39,021 nt of DNA from positions 1-39,021 of the forward strand of contig JAGSHB010000037.1 in assembly GCA_023954815.1 (NCBI GenBank). Reading direction: 5' to 3'. Each line of letters starts with the position of its first letter. Position 1 is the first letter of the stretch. Below the pieces are notes generated by a model, which was not told the origin of the DNA, made no database searches, and was given only the letters and a program-made list of their open reading frames with translations. Of the stretch, positions 7,102 through 14,288 are shown piece by piece. The stretch is from Myxococcales bacterium (GTDB lineage: Bacteria; Myxococcota_A; UBA9042). The position numbers and the translations under genes were made by a program.

Positions 7102-9230
7102 GTTCGTCCCGGCAGTGGAAGCCCGACGCGGTCAAACTGCGCGGTGTCGAGCACGTTGTCGAATCGGGCGGCGATCCGCCAGTTGCCCCGCTGGACGTGC
7201 AGTGATGCATCCAGTTGCGATCGGGCCGGGATAATCAGCAAATTAGCGCGATCTGCGAAGGTGCCCGCTTGCCATGCGGCGGCGATTCGTGCGCCTACAA
7301 AGGTATGAGCGAGCAGTCGAATCCGGCGCAAGACAGCGCTCAGGTGCCACCGCGTTGCCGGCCGAAGCGGAAGCGCCGTGTCCTTGTACGCGTCGGTCTC
7401 GTCTCGTGCATGCAACAGGCTCCACCCACCCTTCAAGCGCACGTGCTGCCCCCACGTGAGGGCGCCACTGAGTTCTGCGCCAGCGAGCATAGCCGACCCG
7501 ATGTTCGTGTAGATCGCTTGACCGGGCCCGGCCCGCACCAGCTGAATCAAGTCAGTCCTGTCGCTCGCGAAGACGTTGAGGGACGCCTCAATCCGATCGA
7601 GACCGATACCCTCGAGCAGCGCAGGACTCGCTCTCAGGGTGGTTGCCAGCGTGAGCGTTGTCGCCCTTTCATCCTTGAGCTTCGGTTGCGGTCGCACAGT
7701 GCCGTCGTTGCCGTAGAGCTCGACGATTGTAGGCGGGCGGTTTGCGATCGCCAGGCCTGCGGACAGCCGCCACCAGGGGGCCAGCCGATATCCAGCTCCC
7801 AACTCGGCAGTACCGAGCACGCGGGCTGGCACATCGATGCGCTCCCAACGACCGGTCCATGACTCATCGATAAAACGCCGACTCCACAGGGCTTGGCCTC
7901 GAACGGTCGGCGAGAGACGAAGACGCCCCAAGCGCACATCCGCACCGGCGCTGCCGGTTGCAGCCGCCTGCCAAGCGGACGGTGAGCTGCGGTCGACCAG
8001 CAGATCTTCGGTTTGTGCATGCCCAAGCCGAAGCGCGATGGCAGCGCGCGGGCGACCGACTCCGCGGGAACGTCGCCATCGGAACCCCGCGTCCACTGAC
8101 TTCAGGGTTTGAATGCGCGATTGTGCCGGACCCAGCTCTCCCAGCTCATCGGTCACTTGCTGTCTCTCCAACCCACCGCGCAGCCAAACCTCTTTCGCAT
8201 GGCCTTTGCGGCGTGACTGCGCTCGGAGGATGACGTTGTGGGTGTGGGCGTCCAATGCGGCGGAGACCGCTTCTGCGGCGGCGAGACCAGGGAGCCCCTG
8301 ACTGCGCCACGCGCCTAACCACACCAGGCTGCCGCGCCAGCGCTGTCCCAATGCAAACCGCTGCCGCAAGAGCCCGCTAATGCGCTGGACCCTGTTATTT
8401 CGGCGTTTTTTCACGCGATCGTCTTTGGGGTTCAGGGGCGTCCCCGCGTTGTGGAGGTACGGATAGTCTCCCGCACTCGTCAGCCATCCGAGGCTCAGGC
8501 CACTGCCTTTGGACCAACCCCATCGGCCCTCTAGCGCGAAGACCCCATAACTGCCCAGTCCCGCCCGAACCTCCGACCCACGCCGCCTCGGTCGCAGGCG
8601 AATGACGCCGCCGATCGGCGTATCTCCGAGGCTCCCCGGCGCACGACTTCGCCACAGCTCCAGCCCCGCCAATGCGGTTTTGGGGATCGCCTCCAGATCC
8701 ACTGGCCGACCGCTCGCGGACCGCAGCGGGATGTCTCCCAACGTGACCATCGACTGCTGCGGACTCGCGCCGCGCACCATGACCCGTGTCGTACCCCCGT
8801 GCCCGCCCACGCGCGTCACCCGTAGACCCGGCAACCGATCGAGCGCTTCACTGAGGTCACGGGCTTCGTCCTGCAACATGCGCTGGCTCACAACGGCCAC
8901 ATGAGCGGACTCACGGCGGGCAGCTCGAGATGGGCGCGCTCGCCCAACACGCACCGCTCGCGTGGTCACCTCTGCAATGTTGCTGCCCCGGTCGCGTGTC
9001 CGTTGGGGATCGCGGCGCTGGGTTGGCGTGGCGCTCGGAGCCAAGGCGACTGGCACATCTGATTTGGTGCTATTTGCTTGAGTGAGCGGTCTTTGGGCGG
9101 GTTCCGAGCTCGCCGATTCAGCAGCGTCACACGGCCACGCGGCACCCAGCGCAACCACAAAAAGACCCCAAGCGACGAGCCATTGCTGCACGGTGGACAG
9201 CGCATGACTCGTCGCCTGGGGCGCGTGCAC
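7059..9230 (-). CDS. TonB-dependent outer-membrane receptor, BtuB-like
   Basis: A 723-residue receptor with a GTG start at 9230, only 8 nt after the previous stop codon; no clear ribosome site is seen, so coupling is likely. The signal peptide core is WLVAWGLFVVALGAAW. A disordered Thr/Ala/Pro-rich stretch (about 40-95) leads to a plug domain with DLSEALDRLPGLRVTRVGG, RVMVRGASP and the GDIPLRS loop, ending near GVIRLRPRR. The remainder is a 22-strand barrel pattern with alternating residues up to LNLVWRPRGAN. It lacks the usual final aromatic residue. EVTTRAVRVG before the plug may be the TonB box. Plug type, barrel length and the downstream BtuF-like gene suggest corrinoid uptake. Iron chelates cannot be excluded. 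Confidence 0.88.
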   Translation of the reverse strand: MHAPQATSHALSTVQQWLVAWGLFVVALGAAWPCDAAESASSEPAQRPLTQANSTKSDVPVALAPSATPTQRRDPQRTRDRGSNIAEVTTRAVRVGRARPSRAARRESAHVAVVSQRMLQDEARDLSEALDRLPGLRVTRVGGHGGTTRVMVRGASPQQSMVTLGDIPLRSASGRPVDLEAIPKTALAGLELWRSRAPGSLGDTPIGGVIRLRPRRRGSEVRAGLGSYGVFALEGRWGWSKGSGLSLGWLTSAGDYPYLHNAGTPLNPKDDRVKKRRNNRVQRISGLLRQRFALGQRWRGSLVWLGAWRSQGLPGLAAAEAVSAALDAHTHNVILRAQSRRKGHAKEVWLRGGLERQQVTDELGELGPAQSRIQTLKSVDAGFRWRRSRGVGRPRAAIALRLGHAQTEDLLVDRSSPSAWQAAATGSAGADVRLGRLRLSPTVRGQALWSRRFIDESWTGRWERIDVPARVLGTAELGAGYRLAPWWRLSAGLAIANRPPTIVELYGNDGTVRPQPKLKDERATTLTLATTLRASPALLEGIGLDRIEASLNVFASDRTDLIQLVRAGPGQAIYTNIGSAMLAGAELSGALTWGQHVRLKGGWSLLHARDETDAYKDTALPLRPATRWHLSAVLRRIRLLAHTFVGARIAAAWQAGTFADRANLLIIPARSQLDASLHVQRGNWRIAARFDNVLDTAQFDRVGLPLPGRTWMLNLVWRPRGAN

Positions 9231-9238
9231 AGTGCGTC

Positions 9239-10396
9239 TTAGGGAGCGGCGCAGATGTTGCTGCTCTGGTTGCAGGCCGACAGAAACAACGGCGTGGTGA
9301 TGGCCGTGTGCTTGGCGGCTGGGATGCTCTCAATCTTCATCGAGCCGCCGAAGTAGATCTGCCCGTCCGAATTGTCGATCGTCGATACCGACACGCCGAT
9401 GACCTTACTGGTGATTCCGCACAGTACGAGGCCCTTGGCACCCGCCGGGATGGTGCACGTGGGTGTGGCGAACTGCAGGTCGATGACCCGCTGCGAGTAC
9501 TCACTATTCGAGCTGATGGCGCAGGGCTTCTTTGCAAACGCGTCGGTCATCGGGACGACGACCTTGTTGTTGCCGTCACGAATCTCGATCAACACCGACT
9601 GCGTGTTCTTGTCGAAGCAGGATTTGCTGTCCGAGAACTGCCAATCGAGGCTGATGGTGGCCCGCAGATCGACCATGGCGATCGGCTCCTTGACGATGAC
9701 AGACATGCCCGGCGCGACCACGATGGGGGCTGTTGGCTGTGCATTGCCCCAGGTCAGAACGCCCCCGGCCGTGGCGCCGTCGAGCTGCACGCGGTAGGTG
9801 CCTGGCGCGACGCCGGTCATGTTGATGCCGCCGTCTTTGCAGGCCGTCGATGCCGTTGAGAGCACTTTGCTGCCCGATACGCCCAGCAAGCTAACCGTGA
9901 CCGTCGCGAGTCCGACTTTGGCGCAGCCGGTCACGGCCGCTTCGGAGCCGATGGTCCAGTGAACCTGGAGCTCACCATTGCCGGTTCCCACGCCACCGCC
10001 ACCCTGGACGAGCGGGATCGTCTCCGTCGCTGTGGTCTGGTTCATGAACACACTGATATTCGACGTGGTGCCGCCGCCGACCTTTTGTCCATTCGGACTG
10101 AGGGCGTCGATGCCGATGGTGTAGGTGCCCGGCGGCAAGAAGACCGAGTGAACACCACGATTGCATTCGATGTTATTGACCTCGGTCTGTTGCACACCGT
10201 CGCGCATGGCGCGGATGCGGACCGTACTGGCGCCGAGCGCGTTGCAGTCGGCCGCGCTCCAGTTGACATCGAGCACGCCGTTGGCGCCGCCATTGGATTG
10301 TACGACGCAGCCGGAAGCCATCAGCGCGAGCGCGACAGCCACAATAAGGGACAAGCGTTTTGCGGGACGAAAAGCTTTTGCAACAAGGGTCTTCAT
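9239..10396 (-). CDS. Repeat-domain lipoprotein, first gene of the uptake operon
   Basis: A 385-residue lipoprotein with signal ending MASGC (Cys30) and a GGAGA ribosome site before the ATG at 10396. Three similar modules can be seen, starting near LDVNWSAADCNALGAS, LQVHWTIGSEAAVTGC and ISLDWQFSDSKSCFDK. Each has a W, one or more Cys and a V-R/V-S strand, and the first two end in a PPGTY/APGTY turn. They look like beta-sandwich (carboxypeptidase-regulatory or PEGA-like) folds. No enzyme motif is present. It is followed after 8 nt by the TonB receptor, so it probably belongs to the same transcript. It may be a surface accessory of the receptor, but that is only inference from position. Confidence 0.8.
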   Translation of the reverse strand: MKTLVAKAFRPAKRLSLIVAVALALMASGCVVQSNGGANGVLDVNWSAADCNALGASTVRIRAMRDGVQQTEVNNIECNRGVHSVFLPPGTYTIGIDALSPNGQKVGGGTTSNISVFMNQTTATETIPLVQGGGGVGTGNGELQVHWTIGSEAAVTGCAKVGLATVTVSLLGVSGSKVLSTASTACKDGGINMTGVAPGTYRVQLDGATAGGVLTWGNAQPTAPIVVAPGMSVIVKEPIAMVDLRATISLDWQFSDSKSCFDKNTQSVLIEIRDGNNKVVVPMTDAFAKKPCAISSNSEYSQRVIDLQFATPTCTIPAGAKGLVLCGITSKVIGVSVSTIDNSDGQIYFGGSMKIESIPAAKHTAITTPLFLSACNQSSNICAAP

Positions 10397-10471
10397 CGTG
10401 GGTCTCCTGAGTCCGAGCGACTAGCTGGCGAAGTGAATGTGCCGCCTCACTCATCTAACGACCGGGGTCGC

Positions 10472-10500
10472 ATTGTATTCAGTCCGCGCCGGAGTGCCAG
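10472..10500 (-). promoter_or_regulatory. Likely sigma-70-type promoter of the TonB receptor operon
   Basis: On the minus strand CTGGCA (10495-10500) and TACAAT (10472-10477) are spaced by exactly 17 bp. The -10 hexamer matches five of six consensus bases and the -35 four of six. Transcription would begin near 10465, leaving a leader of about 70 nt, too short for a cobalamin riboswitch. Confidence 0.5.
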
Positions 10501-10587
10501 CCCAATGGTCGCTAGCGTGTTGGAAAATGGACGTCTTTAACAAGGGGGGGGAAACTAATGGTGGCCGCACGGCTCAGGAGTTGAGGT

Positions 10588-11412
10588 ATGGGTAGACGCA
10601 ACGGACGGCATCCAATGGAATCTTGCGTGGTCCTATCGGTCTGTGCGGTGTCGTTGTTGCTGACCGGATGCGGCGGTGCGGCACCGATCTATCCGACTAC
10701 GCCGGACGAAGTCGCGTTGCTGCAACCTGCTTCCAGCGGTCACTTCCTGCCACCCCAGCGTCGATATGTTCACCCGGCGCTGCGCCAACGCATCGGCCGG
10801 TCGCGCCGGCCTGCCGGGCCTGCTCGTGCGCGGCGAACGCCTCGACCGCGGCGGTCGACCCAATTGCAGCGCAAGCGCCACAAACGGTCTGATTCTCAGG
10901 CGAAATCGCGTCAAACCCGCTCGCGCATTCCGAGTCGCCAAACGGCGCTGTTGGGTCAGCAGCGGGTCGAGGCAGCCACGGAGTTGTTGGGCACGGCGGG
11001 GCTCAAAGAACGCGCGTTTGTCGACCATGTACTACATGCCGTTGGTGCGCCGATCAGCGTGGCTCGGCAACGTCCCTACGCTGGCGCCCTCTGGCACTCC
11101 CTGCGTAATCGTCGCGTTCGCCAGCCGCGGCCAGGTGATCTCGTCTTTTTCCGAAACACCATGGATCTGAACGGCAACGGGCGACCCGATGACGGCGTCA
11201 CCTGGGTTGCCGTGGTCGAGCGTGTCGATGGTCGCCGCGTGCTCTTCGTTGGCCAGCGGGCGGGCAAGGTGCGGCGCATGTCGCTGTCGCGTTCCCGGCC
11301 TCGTGTGGTTCGAACTGACGGCCAGGTGCTCAACACCCGCCTCGTACAGTGGCCCCGTGAATCCCGCCCACGCACTGCCGGTCAGTGCTTCGCGGGCTTC
11401 GCTCGTCCGTAG
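10588..11412 (+). CDS. Degenerate NlpC/P60-like lipoprotein
   Basis: A 274-residue lipoprotein (lipobox LLTGC, Cys28) starting at an ATG with AGGAG seven nt upstream. Residues about 30-120 are very rich in Arg, Pro and Gln and probably disordered. The C-terminal half follows the layout of NlpC/P60 amidases of Myxococcota: a helix AATELLG, a segment FVDHVLHAVGAP, PRPGDLVFF, the NGNGRPDDG loop, a WVAVVERVDGRRVLFVG strand pair, and a closing AGQCFAGFARP. The catalytic Cys of the usual DCSGFV motif is absent (KERAFV), and the catalytic His before the VGIV-type strand is replaced by Trp (TWVAVV). It is therefore probably a binding pseudoenzyme, perhaps on peptidoglycan. The family assignment rests on motif order only. 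Confidence 0.72.
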   Translation: MGRRNGRHPMESCVVLSVCAVSLLLTGCGGAAPIYPTTPDEVALLQPASSGHFLPPQRRYVHPALRQRIGRSRRPAGPARARRTPRPRRSTQLQRKRHKRSDSQAKSRQTRSRIPSRQTALLGQQRVEAATELLGTAGLKERAFVDHVLHAVGAPISVARQRPYAGALWHSLRNRRVRQPRPGDLVFFRNTMDLNGNGRPDDGVTWVAVVERVDGRRVLFVGQRAGKVRRMSLSRSRPRVVRTDGQVLNTRLVQWPRESRPRTAGQCFAGFARP

Positions 11413-11509
11413 ACATCACACGCGAGCCTCGGCCAATACGGTGAATTTCTTGCGCGTTGGCTTTCTCCCGGGACACTTGGGGCAGTCCAGCGCAACCGAG
11501 GAGGACGCC

Positions 11510-11713
11510 GTGGAACTATTGACTGCCATCGTACCGGGTCGCACGTACATCTTGTGCCTGCGGGACGGGTCTTATGAAGGTAAGATTATTCGAAAATCCG
11601 ATCGCATCATCGAGGTTGTGTGTGACGGAAAGCTGCTGCGTCTCGATGCGCGACAGCTTCGCGCAGTATTGGAGCCCCGGGTCTCACCGCGCGCAGATCC
11701 TCGTGTAGCGTAG
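11510..11713 (+). CDS. Small Sm/Hfq-fold-like protein
   Basis: A 67-residue protein from a GTG start with a near-perfect GAGGAGG ribosome site five nt upstream (11498-11504). The same frame is open further upstream, but that part overlaps the NlpC-like gene and lacks a ribosome site. The pattern YILCLRDGSYEGKIIRKSD, then IIEVVCDGKLLRLD, then ARQLRAVLEP resembles the order of strands in Sm-like proteins: a Gly after the first strand, G-K/Q-I, and a final strand like Hfq YKHAIS. The tail is Arg/Pro-rich. An RNA-binding role is inference; an SH3-like barrel is an alternative. It ends two nt before the stop codon of convergent mutS2. Confidence 0.6.
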   Translation: MELLTAIVPGRTYILCLRDGSYEGKIIRKSDRIIEVVCDGKLLRLDARQLRAVLEPRVSPRADPRVA

Positions 11714-11715
11714 GC

Positions 11716-14160
11716 CTACCCGCGCTTCATCCACACCATCGTCGCGCCGTCCCCACCTTCGCCGCGCCGACCAAGACGGTGACGATCGACCTGTGCGTGC
11801 TTACCGAGATGACGGGTCACCGCGCTCCGAACGGCGCCCGTGCCGATTCCGTGCACAATGCAGACGCCGATGACGCCGCCCATCATGGCGCGGTCAAGGT
11901 GCCGATCCACCTGCGAAATCGCCTCATCGACCCGTAGCCCGCGCAGATCGCAGGTCCACTCCGCTCGCCTGAAGCTGCTCGTGTCGTCGTCATTGAGCGG
12001 CCCCATGGTGGCCTCTTGTTCACCCTGCTTACTGGCACCTGACTGAGGCTTCCAGCCCTGTTTTTTCGAGGTTTTCTTCGGTTGCGCTGGGCGCAGCTCG
12101 GAGACCAGCGCCCGCACCTCCAGACCGCCAGCGCTCACCCGGGCACGGCCTCGTTTGACGTCCACTTCGAGGACGGTGGCTTCGCGGCGAAGACCGATGT
12201 GGAAGACGGTGTCGCCGGGGCTCAGCGACTCCGCATCGAGCTGGGCCGACCGCATGGGTGCGTGCGCCGGATCCACGGTTCGAGCGGCACGGGCGAGTTT
12301 GCGTTGTGCGGCCAGCCGCCGGGACAGGCGCGCCACGTCCGCGCCGTCAAACTTGGGATCGGCGAGCTTGCGTCGGGCTTCATCAGCCAACTTCATCGCA
12401 CCTTCGAGTTCATCGATCGCCTTGCCAGCGAGCTGGTTGATCCGCCGTTCGACGGCGCGCTTTTCTGCGCGGCGCTGGTCCTCTAACCGCTGACGCGCCG
12501 CCTCTGTCAGTTCGCGCTGCCGCGTCGCCACACGCAGCTCCTCTTCAAGGTCGGCGCGCATGGCCTGCAGCTGTTCTAGCAGGCGCTCCGTTTCTTGGCC
12601 GCCGCCGCCAATGAGCGCGCTGGCCCGATCCACGACGCGCTTGTCGAGACCCATGCGGGCAGCCAGCGCCAGCGGCGATGATGATCCCACAGCCCCCATT
12701 TCCAGCTGAAAGCTCGGCGTGAGCGAGTTTCCATCGAGTTTGAGCGCGGCATTGGCAAATCGTTGATCAGCCACGGCGAGCAGTTTCACCGCCTCAAAGT
12801 GCGTCGAAGCCAACCCCAGACAGTGACGATCGGCGAACGCCTCCAATACCGCGCGTGCGAGCGCTGCCCCGGCGCTTGGTTCGGTGCCAGCGGCCAGCTC
12901 ATCGAGTAAAATGAGGGCGGGCGGGCGATCAACATCAACAGAAGTGGGCTCGCCCGCGGCTGTCAGCGCGCCCTGAATGCGCCCCAGGTGTCCGGAGAAT
13001 GTCGACAGCCCCTGATCGAGATCCTGCGCATCGCCGAGCACGACGTGGGTGGCGCTGACCCAGGGTACTTCACTGCCCTCTGCCGCACAGATGTAGAGGC
13101 CATGGGCCGCCATCTCAACAGCGAGTCCAACAGTCGTCAGGGCGATCGTCTTGCCACCGCCGTTGGGACCGCTGACCACCAGCCACGAGGCGGGAGATTG
13201 CAGTGCGATGCTGTTGGCAATGACCTTCACACCCTCCAACAGCAGCACCGCATGACGGGCTTGTCGCAGATTGAGGCGCGATGACAGCGTCGGGCGACAC
13301 GCGCCAAGGTGGTGGGCGAGCTGGGCGGCGGCGAAGATCAAATCGATCCGTGCCAATCCGATGCTGAGACGGGCGATATCCTCTGCCGCATCGCCGACTG
13401 CCTCACTGAACGCCGACAAAATACGGTGCTCCTCGCGCTTCACGGCGTCGATGGCCAGGGCGAGTGCGTTATTGCCAACCACAAGCTCTGTCGGCTCCAC
13501 GTACACGGTCTGCCCGGTATGGGAACTACCGTGAACAATGCCGCCGATCGCACGCTTATCGCTTGATTTTACGGGCAGAACATAGCGTCCATCGCGGACG
13601 GTCCAGTAGTCGTCTTGCAGCAATCCTTGCTCGTCGCTGTCCTTCATCAGGTGAGCGATGCGCTTACGCAGACCCACCGATCGCCGCCGTACATCCTGGC
13701 GCAGCCGCGCGAGTTCATCGCTCGCCTCGTCGACCAGGTTGTCGTCTTCGTCAAAGGCATCCGAGAGGGCAAAGGCGAGGTGTCGCAGGGTCGGTAGCGC
13801 TTTGGCTTCGTCAGCGAGCGTCGGTGCAACTTCGCGCCAGGCATTGTTTGCATCCGCGACCCGCACACCACAACGCAGCAGGGCGCCCAGGGGCCTAAGT
13901 GAACCGCCATCGAGAACGCCGCCACGTGCTGCCCGGTGACATGCATCCGAAAATGACAGCCGCTCATACAGAGCCGGCGCTAGATCGGCCTCAGCCAGAC
14001 GCGTCGCTTCTTCAATACGACCCAGCCGTTGGGACGCCTCCCGAGCGTCACGCGCTCTGATCAACCCGACTGCGGATTGCGCCCCACCGTCCGTCTGACA
14101 CCGATTGGCCAGGGCCTTGAGCACCCGACCGAGCTGCAAAATATCCGTGTCTGCTGACAT
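11716..14160 (-). CDS. mutS2: MutS2 family DNA/ribosome-processing ATPase
   Basis: An 814-residue MutS2. The start at 14160 has an AGGAGA ribosome site; an ATG 15 codons upstream has none. The N-terminal part is the all-helical lever/clamp region with the family motif YVLPVKSSDKRAIGGIVHGSSHTGQTVYVEP. The ATPase follows with Walker A GPNGGGKT near residue 331, Walker B LILLDELAAGTEP near 413, and the conserved STHFEAVK switch. A coiled coil (about 520-600) and a KOW-like stretch lead to the C-terminal Smr nuclease domain (DLRGLRVDEA, then VCIVHGIGTGAVR). MutS2 suppresses recombination and, in some bacteria, rescues collided ribosomes (family knowledge). All key motifs are intact. It is divergent from the ATPase/TPR gene. 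Confidence 0.95.
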   Translation of the reverse strand: MSADTDILQLGRVLKALANRCQTDGGAQSAVGLIRARDAREASQRLGRIEEATRLAEADLAPALYERLSFSDACHRAARGGVLDGGSLRPLGALLRCGVRVADANNAWREVAPTLADEAKALPTLRHLAFALSDAFDEDDNLVDEASDELARLRQDVRRRSVGLRKRIAHLMKDSDEQGLLQDDYWTVRDGRYVLPVKSSDKRAIGGIVHGSSHTGQTVYVEPTELVVGNNALALAIDAVKREEHRILSAFSEAVGDAAEDIARLSIGLARIDLIFAAAQLAHHLGACRPTLSSRLNLRQARHAVLLLEGVKVIANSIALQSPASWLVVSGPNGGGKTIALTTVGLAVEMAAHGLYICAAEGSEVPWVSATHVVLGDAQDLDQGLSTFSGHLGRIQGALTAAGEPTSVDVDRPPALILLDELAAGTEPSAGAALARAVLEAFADRHCLGLASTHFEAVKLLAVADQRFANAALKLDGNSLTPSFQLEMGAVGSSSPLALAARMGLDKRVVDRASALIGGGGQETERLLEQLQAMRADLEEELRVATRQRELTEAARQRLEDQRRAEKRAVERRINQLAGKAIDELEGAMKLADEARRKLADPKFDGADVARLSRRLAAQRKLARAARTVDPAHAPMRSAQLDAESLSPGDTVFHIGLRREATVLEVDVKRGRARVSAGGLEVRALVSELRPAQPKKTSKKQGWKPQSGASKQGEQEATMGPLNDDDTSSFRRAEWTCDLRGLRVDEAISQVDRHLDRAMMGGVIGVCIVHGIGTGAVRSAVTRHLGKHAQVDRHRLGRRGEGGDGATMVWMKRG

Positions 14161-14195
14161 CGCCGTCTCCTGGTTGGCCGCCTCATTGGGGTGCC

Positions 14196-14225
14196 TTGCC
14201 ACCACTTGTGAGCGCCTTCTATCAT
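14196..14225 (+). promoter_or_regulatory. Sigma-70-type promoter of the ATPase/TPR gene
   Basis: TTGCCA (14196-14201) and TATCAT (14220-14225) each match five of six consensus bases with an 18-bp spacer. The pair sits between the divergent mutS2 and ATPase genes. Transcription would start near 14232 and give a leader of about 57 nt. Confidence 0.55.
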
Positions 14226-14288
14226 CGCCCTTCCAGATGTCGAAGGCATGACCGTTTCGCCCGCCTGAAATCGACTGGATTGAGGATC

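Noticed and set aside
5854-7308. Long open frame on the plus strand opposite the propeller gene (484 codons)
   Set aside because: Its product is low-complexity and has no domain, while the minus strand encodes a lipoprotein with clear overlaps to its neighbours. It is a GC-driven shadow frame.
10397-10412. Minus-strand sequence ACTCAGGAGACCCACG resembling the B12 box of cobalamin riboswitches just before the uptake operon
   Set aside because: It matches about 12 of 16 box positions, but most of the match is the ribosome site itself. None of the other conserved aptamer segments is found upstream, and the predicted leader is only about 70 nt.
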